Source: Hydrogenophaga intermedia (lineage in GTDB: Bacteria > Pseudomonadota > Gammaproteobacteria > Burkholderiales > Burkholderiaceae_C). From it: a stretch of 64,000 nt of DNA. The stretch spans positions 62,001-126,000 of the forward strand of contig NZ_CCAE010000002.1 in assembly GCF_000723405.1 (NCBI RefSeq), in the 5' to 3' direction. Under the pieces are notes generated by a model. The model did no database searches. It was not told the DNA's origin and saw only the letters and a list, made by a program, of their open reading frames with translations. A program made the position numbers and the translations under genes. Below are positions 18,708 through 27,377 of the stretch, piece by piece (within the stretch, counting starts at the first letter, position 1; every line of letters starts with the position of its first letter).

Positions 18708-19408
18708 CAGTCCACTGCGTCCGGCTCGTCGTTGTCGGTCCCGTCGGCCGTGGCAGCCGGCTCGTGAGACCAGCGCCACAGCAGCGTCGCCACCTCGTCC
18801 AGCCCTTGCTTCTTCAGCGCTGAGAACAGCCGCGCCTCGCCACCGGCCGACTGCAGCTTGGCGATGGCCAGCGCCTTGTTGGCTTCGGTGCGGGTGAGCT
18901 TGTCGGCCTTGGTGAGCAGCAGCAGGAACTTCAGCCCCTGCTCAACGCGCGGGCGGATGGCTTCCAGAAGGGTCTCGTCGAGCTCGGTCAGCCCCAGGCG
19001 CGGGTCCACCAGCAGCACCACCGCCGCCAGATTGGGCCGCGTGAGCAGGTAGTTGCCCATCACGCGCTGCCAGCGCAGCTTGGCCTCGCGGGGTACCGCG
19101 GCGTAGCCGTAGCCCGGCAGGTCGGCAAGCACCGCGTCGGTGACGCCCTGCTTGCCCAGCGAGAACAGGTTGATGGCTTGTGTGCGCCCGGGCGTCTTGG
19201 AGGCGAAGGCCAGGCGCTTTTGCTGAGTGAGCGTGTTGATCGCCGTGGATTTGCCCGCGTTCGAGCGCCCGACAAAGGCGATCTCGGGCACCTCCAAGGC
19301 CGGGAGGTGCTCCAGTTGCGGGGCGGTGGTGAGGAAGCGGGCGGTGTGCAGCCAGCCATGGGCCAGGCGCGGGTCTCGGCCGGGGTCTGCAGCAGGGTTG
19401 TGGGTCAT
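18707..19408 (-). CDS. engB: Ribosome biogenesis GTP-binding protein YihA/EngB
   Basis: GTPase needed for assembly of the large ribosomal subunit. 233 residues from MTHNPAADPG. G1 is GRSNAGKST near residue 48, the G2-region GRTQAINLF, G3 DLPGYGYA, and G4 TKADKL. The start is uncertain: ATG 19432 (eight codons earlier) is open too, and neither has a clear Shine-Dalgarno. The negative C-terminal tail (TADGTDNDEPDAVD) is variable in this family. It is divergent from cytochrome c4. Confidence 0.93.
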   Translation of the reverse strand: MTHNPAADPGRDPRLAHGWLHTARFLTTAPQLEHLPALEVPEIAFVGRSNAGKSTAINTLTQQKRLAFASKTPGRTQAINLFSLGKQGVTDAVLADLPGYGYAAVPREAKLRWQRVMGNYLLTRPNLAAVVLLVDPRLGLTELDETLLEAIRPRVEQGLKFLLLLTKADKLTRTEANKALAIAKLQSAGGEARLFSALKKQGLDEVATLLWRWSHEPAATADGTDNDEPDAVD

Positions 19409-19434
19409 TGGGGAACCGGGTTGGGGGTGCATTG

Positions 19435-19440
19435 TAAAAT
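19435..19440 (+). promoter_or_regulatory. Candidate -10 element of the cytochrome c4 gene
   Basis: TAAAAT, 70 bases before the cytochrome ATG and inside the divergent engB/cytochrome region. No convincing -35 is seen. Confidence 0.35.
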
Positions 19441-19509
19441 CCGGCGGTTTTGTCCAGCCGAACATCGATTCGGCCCCCACGTATCCGTCGACCGCAACGA
19501 CAGCCCGAC

Positions 19510-20124
19510 ATGAAATTGCATGCCTCCCTCCTGGTCGCTGCCGCGGCCGCCGCCCTGTCCCTGAGCGCAAACGCGCAGTCGGCCAAGCCCGACCTGGCCA
19601 AGGGCGCAGCTTCCTACGGCGCCGTGTGCGTGGCCTGCCACGCTGCCGACGGCAACTCGACCACGCCGGCCAACCCCAAGCTGGCGCAGCAGCACCCCGA
19701 GTACCTCGTCAAGCAATTGCAGGAATACAAGTCTGGCAAGCGCAAGAACGCCATCATGCAAGGCATGGCGGCTTCGCTGTCCGATGACGACATGCGCAAC
19801 ATCGCTTACTGGCTCGCTTCGCAGAAAGCCAAGGAGGGCTTCGCCTCCGACGCCGAACTCGTGAAGCTGGGCGAGCGCATCTACCGCGGCGGCCTGGCCG
19901 ACCGCGGCATCGCCGCCTGCGCGGGCTGCCACAGCCCCAACGGCGCCGGCATCCCCTCGCAGTTCCCGCACATCGCCGGTCAGCACGCCGAATACACCGA
20001 CACGCAGCTGCGCCACTTCCGCGACGGCACGCGCGCCAACAACGCCCAGATGATGGGCATTGCCGCCAAGATGACCGACCGCGAAATCAAGGCGGTGTCC
20101 GACTACATTGCCGGGCTGCGCTGA
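19510..20124 (+). CDS. Dihaem cytochrome c4
   Basis: Periplasmic electron carrier, 204 residues. It has a Sec signal peptide (MKLHASLLVAAAAAALSLSA, cleavage after NAQ near residue 23) and two haem-attachment motifs, CVACH (40-44) and CAGCH (137-141), one per domain. Probable axial methionines are in IMQGMA and MMGIAAKM. The duplicated fold and length match cytochrome c4 proteins that feed terminal oxidases. The genes for its maturation (resB, ccsB) follow immediately. Confidence 0.92.
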   Translation: MKLHASLLVAAAAAALSLSANAQSAKPDLAKGAASYGAVCVACHAADGNSTTPANPKLAQQHPEYLVKQLQEYKSGKRKNAIMQGMAASLSDDDMRNIAYWLASQKAKEGFASDAELVKLGERIYRGGLADRGIAACAGCHSPNGAGIPSQFPHIAGQHAEYTDTQLRHFRDGTRANNAQMMGIAAKMTDREIKAVSDYIAGLR

Positions 20125-20249
20125 GCGTCGCGCGGCCTGTCCGCGCCCCCTCGGCCCGTCCGGGATATAAGCACCAGTTGATGTTTGGCCCCACAATGCG
20201 GCCCGCCCTCTGGTGAATTGAACCGCCGGCCTCGAATCCCATCTGAACA

Positions 20250-20282
20250 GGGCGCTTTCCGTTTCGGGACGCGCCTTTTTTT
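20250..20282 (+). terminator. Terminator or attenuator just upstream of resB
   Basis: GGCGC (20251-20255) pairs with GCGCC (20271-20275), extended by an inner TTCC/GGGA stem around a GTTTC loop, followed by seven T residues (20276-20282). It ends 20 bases before the resB ATG and 126 bases after the cytochrome c4 stop. It could end the cytochrome mRNA, end a small RNA, or attenuate resB. Confidence 0.82.
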
Positions 20283-20302
20283 CTGCCCCCCACGCTTTCG
20301 TC

Positions 20303-22462
20303 ATGACCGTCTCCACCCAAGGCCTGCAATTGCGCTCCGTTTCGCGGCGGCTGAGCGAATGGGTCGAGTTGCTGTCGTCGATGCGCTTCGCCATCTCGCT
20401 GCTGACGGTGATTTGCATCGCCTCGGTCATCGGCACGGTGGTCAAGCAGAACGAGCCCTTCAATAACTACGTCAACCAGTTCGGGCCGTTCTGGGCCGAC
20501 GTGTTCGCGGCGGCGAACCTCTACACCGTCTACAGCGCCTGGTGGTTCCTGCTGATCCTGGCCTTCCTGGTGATCAGCACCAGCCTTTGCATCGCGCGCA
20601 ACACGCCCAAAATCCTGGTCGACCTCAAGGCCTACAAGGAAAACATCCGCGAGCAGAGCCTCAAGGCCTTCCCGCACAAGGCGCAGGCCGAATTGTCCGA
20701 AGCGCCCGAAGCCGCCGCGAACCGGATGGGGCAGGCCCTGCTCGGCGCGGGCTGGAAGGTCAAGCTGCAGTCGCGCGAGACGCCGCAGGGCATGGGCTGG
20801 ATGGTGGCCGCCAAAACCGGCGCGGCCAACAAGTGGGGCTACATCGCGGCGCACAGCGCCATCGTGCTGGTGTGCGTGGGCGGCCTGCTCGATGGCGACC
20901 TCATGGTGCGTGCCCAAACCTGGTTCAATGGCAAGCAGATCTATGAGGGCGGCGGGATGATCGCCGACGTGCCGGCGCAGCACCGCCTGTCCACCAGCAA
21001 CCCCACGTTCCGCGGCAACCTGCTGGTCACCGAAGGCACGGCCTCCAGCACGGCCATCCTCACTCAGCCCGGCGGCGTGCTGCTGCAGGAGCTGCCGTTC
21101 TCCGTCGAACTCAAGAAATTCATTGTCGAGTACTACGACACCGGCATGCCGCGCCTCTTCGCCAGCGAGATCGTGATCCACGACCGCGAGACCGGCGAGA
21201 CAAAGGAAGCCCGTGTGGAGGTGAACCACCCGGCCTTCCATCGCGGCGTCGCCATCTACCAGTCCAGCTTCGACGACGGCGGCTCGCGGGTGAAGCTCAA
21301 GGCCGTGCCCATCAACGGCCACGCCCGGTCGTTCGAGGTGGAAGGCAATATCGGTGGCTCCACCGAGCTCAGCAACGGCGATGAGAAGCTGGGCCTGGAA
21401 TTCACCAGCCTGCGCGTCATCAATGTGGAGAACTTCTCGGCCACGGGCGGCGGGGCCGACGTGCGCAAGGTCGATCTGCGCGAGTCCATCGAAAGCCGCC
21501 TGGGCGCCGCGCACAAGACCGTGACCGAGAAAACCCTGCGCAACGTGGGCCCCAGCGTGACCTACAAGCTGCGCGATGCGGCGGGCCAGGCGGTGGAGTA
21601 CCACAACTACATGCTGCCTGTCGAACTCGACGGCCAGCGCGTGTACCTGCTGGGCCTGCGCGACACGCCGCAGGAAAGCTTCCGTTACCTGCGCGTGCCG
21701 GCCGACGAGAACGACAGCCTGGATGGCTTCGTGCGGCTGCGCGCCGCGCTCGACGACCCGGCCATGCGCGCGGAGGCTGTGCGCCGCTACGCCGCTCAGT
21801 CGGTGGAGCCGGGGCGTGCCGACCTGGAACAGGCCCTGGTGGCCTCGGCCTCGCGGGCGCTGGCGCTCTTCGCGGGCGCGGAGCGCGTTACCGCGGTGGC
21901 CGATGCGGCCACCGGCGTGAATGGTGCGAATGGTGCGAACGGCGCCGCCGGCAGCGACCCCAAGGGCGGACTGCAGGCCGTGGCCGCCTTCCTGCAGTCC
22001 AACGTGCCCGACGCGGAGCGCGAGCGCGCCGGCGACGTGCTGGTGCGCATTCTCAACGGCACCCTGTTCGAGTTGCTGCAGCTCTGCCGCGAGAAGGCCG
22101 GCCTGGCGCCGCTGCCGCGCGACGAACCCGCCCAGCGCTTCATGACGCAGGCCGTCATCAGCCTGTCCGACACCTTCTTCTACCCGGCGCCCATGGCCTT
22201 CCAGCTCGCGGACTTCACGCACGTGCAGGCCAGCGTGTTCCAGGTGGCGCGCGCACCGGGCAAGACCGTCGTTTACCTTGGCTGCCTGTTGCTCATCATC
22301 GGCGTCTTTGCCATGCTCTACGTCCGTGAGCGCCGCCTGTGGGTCTGGCTGGCGCCGGCCGGGCAGGGCGCTCAGGCAGCCATGGCCTTGTCCACCAACC
22401 GCAAGACGCTGGACGCCGACCGCGAGTTCGACCAGCTCAAGACCCGATTGCTCTCCAGGTGA
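20303..22462 (+). CDS. resB: System II cytochrome c biogenesis protein ResB (Ccs1-type)
   Basis: Membrane component of the system II machine that carries haem outward and attaches it to CXXCH motifs. 719 residues. Helices sit near 30-55 (MRFAISLLTVICIASVIGTV) and 78-100, with another near 180-200 after the cytoplasmic loop. A large periplasmic domain follows, and a last helix near 655-678 (TVVYLGCLLLIIGVFAMLYV). A Gly-Asn-Ala repeat (GVNGANGANGAAGS) near residues 538-551 comes from a 9-bp tandem repeat. Only four bases separate it from ccsB. No Shine-Dalgarno is evident before its ATG. Confidence 0.93.
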   Translation: MTVSTQGLQLRSVSRRLSEWVELLSSMRFAISLLTVICIASVIGTVVKQNEPFNNYVNQFGPFWADVFAAANLYTVYSAWWFLLILAFLVISTSLCIARNTPKILVDLKAYKENIREQSLKAFPHKAQAELSEAPEAAANRMGQALLGAGWKVKLQSRETPQGMGWMVAAKTGAANKWGYIAAHSAIVLVCVGGLLDGDLMVRAQTWFNGKQIYEGGGMIADVPAQHRLSTSNPTFRGNLLVTEGTASSTAILTQPGGVLLQELPFSVELKKFIVEYYDTGMPRLFASEIVIHDRETGETKEARVEVNHPAFHRGVAIYQSSFDDGGSRVKLKAVPINGHARSFEVEGNIGGSTELSNGDEKLGLEFTSLRVINVENFSATGGGADVRKVDLRESIESRLGAAHKTVTEKTLRNVGPSVTYKLRDAAGQAVEYHNYMLPVELDGQRVYLLGLRDTPQESFRYLRVPADENDSLDGFVRLRAALDDPAMRAEAVRRYAAQSVEPGRADLEQALVASASRALALFAGAERVTAVADAATGVNGANGANGAAGSDPKGGLQAVAAFLQSNVPDAERERAGDVLVRILNGTLFELLQLCREKAGLAPLPRDEPAQRFMTQAVISLSDTFFYPAPMAFQLADFTHVQASVFQVARAPGKTVVYLGCLLLIIGVFAMLYVRERRLWVWLAPAGQGAQAAMALSTNRKTLDADREFDQLKTRLLSR
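21914..21940 (+). repeat. 9-bp tandem repeat within resB
   Basis: Three near-identical units GGCGTGAAT, GGTGCGAAT, GGTGCGAAC encode Gly-Val/Ala-Asn repeats in the periplasmic domain; a degenerate fourth unit follows. Confidence 0.8.
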
Positions 22463-22466
22463 CCGC

Positions 22467-23834
22467 ATGAACACCACCACCGCTTCCCAGACCATCGAGC
22501 TCAAGAAGGCGTCCGGCGGCGCCGCACTGGCCCCGGGCTATTTCGCGCGCCGCGACCGCTGGGACTGGCTGTTCGCCGCGCTCGTGCTGGCCGGCGGCCT
22601 GCTGGCCTTCCAGCGCTACGGCGGCGCCATGGACATCTACGAGAAGTGGATCCTCGCCGGCGCCGTGCCCAGCCTGGCCTGCCTGGGCTGGTTCTGGCGC
22701 CCGCTGCGCCTGTTGTCGGTGGTGGTGGCGGCTTTCGCCCTGCTGGCCATCTGGCTTTATCAGGCGCCCGGCGGCGGGGCCGACCTGGCGCGCGGCGACC
22801 AGGTCTTCCTACTCAAGTACTTCATCTCCAGCCAGTCGGCCATCCTGTGGATGAGCGTGCTGTTCTTCATGAGCACGGCCTTCTACTGGCTGGGTATGTT
22901 CACCCGCGCGGGCGACACCTTCGAGGCCCTGGGCTCGCGCCTGGCCTGGGTGGCGGTGGGCCTGGCGCTCATCGGCTCGCTGGTGCGCTGGTACGAAAGC
23001 CATCAGATCGGCCCGGGCATCGGCCACATCCCGGTCAGCAACCTCTATGAGGTGTTCGTGCTGTTCTGCTGGCTGACGGCGGCCTTCTACCTGTATTACG
23101 AAGATCAGTACGACACGCGCCGCATGGGCGCCTTTGCCATGCTCATCGTGAGCGCAGCCGTGGGCTTTCTGCTCTGGTACACGGTGGTTCGCGAGGCGCA
23201 CGAGATCCAGCCCCTGGTGCCTGCGCTGCAGAGCTGGTGGATGAAGCTGCACGTGCCGGCCAACTTCATCGGCTACGGCACCTTCGCCATCGCGGCCATG
23301 CTGGCCTTCGCCTACCTCATCAAGCAGAGCGCTGGTGAGACGCGCTGGTACAAGCTGGCGCCGCTGTGGCTGCTGGGCGTGGTTCTGTGCTTCGAGCCGC
23401 TGGTGTTCCGCCAGGGCGCCACGGACAAGGGCGGTGTCTACTGGTTCGTCTACTTCGGCGTGTCGGCCCTCATCGTCGGGGGCATCCTGTCGGTGCGCGG
23501 GCGCATCGCGGCGCGTCTGCCCGCCTTCGAGGTGCTCGACGACGTGATGTACAAGGCCATCGCGGTCGGTTTCGCCTTCTTCACCATCGCCACCGTGCTA
23601 GGCGCTCTCTGGGCCGCTGAGGCCTGGGGCGGCTACTGGAGCTGGGACCCGAAGGAGACCTGGGCGTTGATCGTCTGGCTGAACTACGCGGCCTGGCTGC
23701 ACATGCGGTTGATGAAGGGCCTGCGCGGCACCGTGGCCGCCTGGTGGGCGCTGGTGGGCCTGGTCATCACCACCTTCGCCTTCCTGGGCGTCAACATGTT
23801 CCTGTCGGGTTTGCACAGCTACGGCGAACTCTGA
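22467..23834 (+). CDS. ccsB: System II cytochrome c biogenesis protein CcsB (CcsA/ResC family)
   Basis: Haem-handling membrane partner of ResB, 455 residues, with about eight or more helices. The tryptophan-rich haem motif WGGYWSWDPKETWALIVWL is near residues 389-407 and is diagnostic of the family. Conserved histidines flank it (HEIQPLVPAL near 250, WLHMRLMKG near 412). The start at ATG 22467 is four bases after resB, so the pair is co-translated. The family is named CcsA, ResC or CcsB in different organisms. Confidence 0.93.
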   Translation: MNTTTASQTIELKKASGGAALAPGYFARRDRWDWLFAALVLAGGLLAFQRYGGAMDIYEKWILAGAVPSLACLGWFWRPLRLLSVVVAAFALLAIWLYQAPGGGADLARGDQVFLLKYFISSQSAILWMSVLFFMSTAFYWLGMFTRAGDTFEALGSRLAWVAVGLALIGSLVRWYESHQIGPGIGHIPVSNLYEVFVLFCWLTAAFYLYYEDQYDTRRMGAFAMLIVSAAVGFLLWYTVVREAHEIQPLVPALQSWWMKLHVPANFIGYGTFAIAAMLAFAYLIKQSAGETRWYKLAPLWLLGVVLCFEPLVFRQGATDKGGVYWFVYFGVSALIVGGILSVRGRIAARLPAFEVLDDVMYKAIAVGFAFFTIATVLGALWAAEAWGGYWSWDPKETWALIVWLNYAAWLHMRLMKGLRGTVAAWWALVGLVITTFAFLGVNMFLSGLHSYGEL

Positions 23835-23881
23835 TTCCGGAACCGCGTAAGGTTTCGACGGATCAGACGACTGATGGGTCA

Positions 23882-23913
23882 GCGGGCGCGGCATCCTTCG
23901 CGCCCGCGCTCTT
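23882..23913 (+). terminator. GC-rich hairpin after ccsB, possible terminator
   Basis: GCGGGCGCG (23882-23890) and CGCGCCCGC (23899-23907) form a perfect 9-bp stem with an 8-nt loop, followed by GCTCTTT rather than a clean T-run. It lies between ccsB and msrP. Confidence 0.45.
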
Positions 23914-23928
23914 TCGGGGAACACTGCC

Positions 23929-24915
<987 letters not shown>

Positions 24916-24920
24916 GCATC

Positions 24921-25003
24921 ATGAACCCACACGCTGAGCCGCTGCGCGGGTCGCTGCCCCCGAGGGAGCTGATCCGGCTTGGGGCCGCCCTGCGCCGGAT
25001 CTC
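24921..25003 (+). repeat. Mini-ORF/hairpin intergenic element, copy 2
   Basis: Fills the msrP-msrQ gap. It opens with ATGAACCCACACGCT and has TCGCTGCCCC exactly 30 bases after its ATG, as in copy 1. A perfect 8-bp stem GATCCGGC (24971-24978) with GCCGGATC (24994-25001) encloses the 15-nt loop TTGGGGCCGCCCTGC. The stem again ends 2 nt (TC) before the next gene's ATG. Confidence 0.75.
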
Positions 25004-25007
25004 ATGA
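24921..25007 (+). CDS. Putative 28-codon leader peptide inside repeat copy 2
   Basis: Reads MNPHAEPLRGSLPPREL... and ends ...LGAALRRIS, with its TGA on the msrQ ATG (ATGA at 25004-25007). It shares MNPHA, SLPP and LGAA with the leader at 2496 while the intervening residues differ. No strong Shine-Dalgarno is visible before it. It may couple msrQ translation to ribosomes arriving from upstream. Not demonstrated. Confidence 0.38.
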   Translation: MNPHAEPLRGSLPPRELIRLGAALRRIS

Positions 25008-25645
25008 GCCGAGCCGAGGTCCAGCGGGCCTTGTTGCACCCACTGGCCAAGCCGCTGGTGTTCACGGTCTGGCTGCTGCCCTTCGCCTGGCTGGTCTGGG
25101 CCGCAGTGGCCGATCGCCTGGGCGCGAACCCCGCCGAGGCGCTGATCCGCGCCCTGGGTGACTGGACCTTGCGCGCCCTGGTGCTGGTGCTGCTGGTGAC
25201 GCCGCTGCGCGTGGCGCTGGGTTGGCCGGCGCTGGCACGCTTTCGGCGCATGCTGGGCCTGTTCGTGTTCTTCTACGCCACGCTGCACTGGCTGGCCTAC
25301 GTCTGGTTCGACATGGGTTTCGACTGGGCCGAGGTGGTCGCCGACATCCCCAAGCGGCCCTTCATCCTGGTGGGCACGCTGGCCTGGTTGATGTTGCTGG
25401 CCTTGGCAGCCACCTCCTTCAACCGCGCCATCCGTGCCCTGGGGGCCCCGCGTTGGCAGCGGCTGCACCGCCTGGTGTATGCAGTGGCCGGGCTCGCGGT
25501 CCTGCATTTCTTCTGGATGCGGGCAGGCAAGAACGACTTCAACGAGGTCGCGGTGTACGCGGCCATCCTGGGCACGCTGCTGGGTTGGCGCGCCTGGCGG
25601 CGCTGGCGCGCGCATCAGGGCAGGGGCGTCTCCAGCCGCATCTGA
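25004..25645 (+). CDS. msrQ: Haem-binding membrane subunit MsrQ of the methionine-sulfoxide reductase system
   Basis: Passes electrons from the quinone pool to MsrP. 213 residues, about six helices, YedZ/ferric reductase-like fold. Histidine ligands are visible in FVFFYATLHWLAYV (about residues 85-98) and in RLHRLVYAVAGLAVLHFFW (about 155-173). The start overlaps the leader-peptide stop. Its last 31 bases overlap the convergent lysA gene. Confidence 0.93.
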   Translation: MSRAEVQRALLHPLAKPLVFTVWLLPFAWLVWAAVADRLGANPAEALIRALGDWTLRALVLVLLVTPLRVALGWPALARFRRMLGLFVFFYATLHWLAYVWFDMGFDWAEVVADIPKRPFILVGTLAWLMLLALAATSFNRAIRALGAPRWQRLHRLVYAVAGLAVLHFFWMRAGKNDFNEVAVYAAILGTLLGWRAWRRWRAHQGRGVSSRI

Positions 25646-26880
25646 TCGGCAGCCGTTTCGCGCTGGCGGATCACCGTGGCCTGGGCGCCGTCGACCAGCA
25701 CCTCGGCCGCGCGGCCGCGCGTGTTGTAGTTGCTGGCCATGCTCATGCAGTAGGCGCCAGCCGACAGCACGGCGAGCACGTCGCCCGGCTGCACGGCCAG
25801 CTCGCGATCGCGTCCCAGCCAGTCGCCGCTTTCGCAGACCGGGCCCACCACGTCCCAGGTGAGCGCGGTGGTATCGGTCCGCGATCGAACTGGTTCGATG
25901 CGGTGGTAGGCCTGGTACATCGCGGGGCGCGGCAGATCGTTCATGGCCGCATCCACGATCAGGAAGTTCTTGTGCTCGCCGGGCTTTTGGTAAAGCACCT
26001 CGGTGAGGCACACGCCGGCGTTGCCCACGATAGAGCGGCCCGGCTCGATCATGATCTGGCGATCGCCAAAGCCACGCACATCCAGACGCTGCAGCAGCTT
26101 CGCCCACAGTTCATCGGCAGCAGGCGGCGTGTCGCCGTGATAGTCGATGCCCAGACCACCGCCGAAGTCGATGTGATGAAGGCGGGTGCCCGTGAGCTCG
26201 ATCGCTTCGACCAGGTCAAGCACGCGCTCGAGCGCGTCCAGGTACGGCCCGGCCTGCGTGATCTGCGAGCCGATGTGGCAGTCGATGCCGACCACGTCGA
26301 GGCTTTCACAGGCTGCGGCCTGGCGGTAGGTGTCGATCACCTCGTCGTGCGCGATGCCGAACTTGTTGTCCTTCAGGCCGGTGGAGATGTAGGGGTGCGT
26401 TCGCGCGTCCACATCGGGGTTGACGCGGATGCTCACGCGGGCGCGTCGGCCGGCGGCGCGCGCGACTTCGTCGAGTACGGCCAGCTCGGCGCGGCTTTCC
26501 ACGTTGAAGCAGCCGATGCCGACTGCCAGTGCGCGGCGCATCTCGGCACGGGTCTTGCCCACGCCCGAGAAGATGATGCGCTCCGGCGCGCAGCCAGCCG
26601 CGAGCGCGCGCTCCAGCTCACCGCCCGAGACGATGTCGAGCCCGCAGCCCGCGCGCACCAGCGTCTGCAGAATGGCCAGCGACGAATTGGCCTTCATGGC
26701 GTAGCAGATGAGGTGAGCTCGCCCTGCGAGGCCGCGCTGGTAAGCACCCAGGGCCTGCAGCATGGCGGCCTTGCTGTACACGAAGAGCGGGGTGCCGTGG
26801 GCCCGGGCCAGGGCGTCGAGGCTCACGTCCTCGACGTGCAGTTCACCGTGGCGTTGTGTCAGGAAGGCGGGCAGGGGCAT
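25615..26880 (-). CDS. lysA: Diaminopimelate decarboxylase
   Basis: Last step of lysine synthesis: decarboxylates meso-diaminopimelate using PLP. 421 residues. The PLP lysine is Lys63 in [29 protein letters not shown]-like DCHIGSQI, the phosphate-binding [21 protein letters not shown] and the catalytic CESGD block all match fold-type III decarboxylases. It overlaps lptM by 38 bases upstream and msrQ by 31 bases at its end. Confidence 0.96.
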   Translation of the reverse strand: MPLPAFLTQRHGELHVEDVSLDALARAHGTPLFVYSKAAMLQALGAYQRGLAGRAHLICYAMKANSSLAILQTLVRAGCGLDIVSGGELERALAAGCAPERIIFSGVGKTRAEMRRALAVGIGCFNVESRAELAVLDEVARAAGRRARVSIRVNPDVDARTHPYISTGLKDNKFGIAHDEVIDTYRQAAACESLDVVGIDCHIGSQITQAGPYLDALERVLDLVEAIELTGTRLHHIDFGGGLGIDYHGDTPPAADELWAKLLQRLDVRGFGDRQIMIEPGRSIVGNAGVCLTEVLYQKPGEHKNFLIVDAAMNDLPRPAMYQAYHRIEPVRSRTDTTALTWDVVGPVCESGDWLGRDRELAVQPGDVLAVLSAGAYCMSMASNYNTRGRAAEVLVDGAQATVIRQRETAADQMRLETPLP

Positions 26881-26983
26881 TGGCGGGCTTGGGTGTGGAC
26901 TCGGGGGTTTTGGCGGGCGGCAGGTACAGCGGGCCCCTTTGTCCGCACGCCACCAAGCCCGACAGCACCAGCGACAAGGCCAT
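26843..26983 (-). CDS. lptM: LPS translocon maturation chaperone LptM-like small lipoprotein
   Basis: Only 46 codons: a hydrophobic N-terminus ([13 protein letters not shown]) with a lipobox ending at Cys13, then [10 protein letters not shown], the signature of the LptM/YifL family, and a Pro/Thr-rich tail. In Enterobacteria the family member helps assemble LptD at the outer membrane. It precedes and overlaps lysA, as its E. coli homologue precedes dapF. The start is uncertain because upstream in-frame ATGs are open and this one lacks a positively charged N-region. Confidence 0.78.
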   Translation of the reverse strand: MALSLVLSGLVACGQRGPLYLPPAKTPESTPKPANAPARLPDTTPR

Positions 26984-27010
26984 GACCCGAGCGGGGCCGG
27001 AGCAGGAACC

Positions 27011-27016
27011 TAGAAT
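27011..27016 (+). promoter_or_regulatory. Candidate -10 element of cyaY
   Basis: TAGAAT, 32 bases before the cyaY ATG, in the 64-base divergent gap with lptM. No clear -35. Confidence 0.4.
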
Positions 27017-27047
27017 GCGCAGCCACCCAAACATCCTGCGCATTGTA

Positions 27048-27377
27048 ATGACCGACCTCGAATACCAGGATCGCGCCGAGGCCCTGTTGCGCGCCATCGA
27101 GCTGAACTGCGATCGCATCAACGAAGACACCGACGCGGACATCGACAACCAGCGCGTGGGCGGCATGATCACCCTGACCTTCGCCAACCGAAGCCAGATC
27201 GTCATCAACCTGCAGAAGCCGCTGCACGAGGTGTGGATGGCCGCGCGGGCCGGGGGCTTCCACTACAAACACGACGGGCGCGCCTGGATGGACACGAAGG
27301 GCAATGGCGAATTCTTCGCCAATCTCTCGCGCTACGCGAGCGAGCAATCGGGCGAGCCGCTGAACTTCAGTTTCTGA
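27048..27377 (+). CDS. cyaY: Iron donor protein CyaY (frataxin homologue)
   Basis: Small cytoplasmic iron-binding protein that modulates iron-sulphur cluster assembly. 109 residues, the usual size. The acidic first helix ([27 protein letters not shown]) offers iron sites. [22 protein letters not shown] and [13 protein letters not shown] form the conserved sheet. A longer start at 27015 is open but would exceed the family length. The mrcA gene overlaps its 3' end by 11 bases from the other strand. Confidence 0.95.
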   Translation: MTDLEYQDRAEALLRAIELNCDRINEDTDADIDNQRVGGMITLTFANRSQIVINLQKPLHEVWMAARAGGFHYKHDGRAWMDTKGNGEFFANLSRYASEQSGEPLNFSF

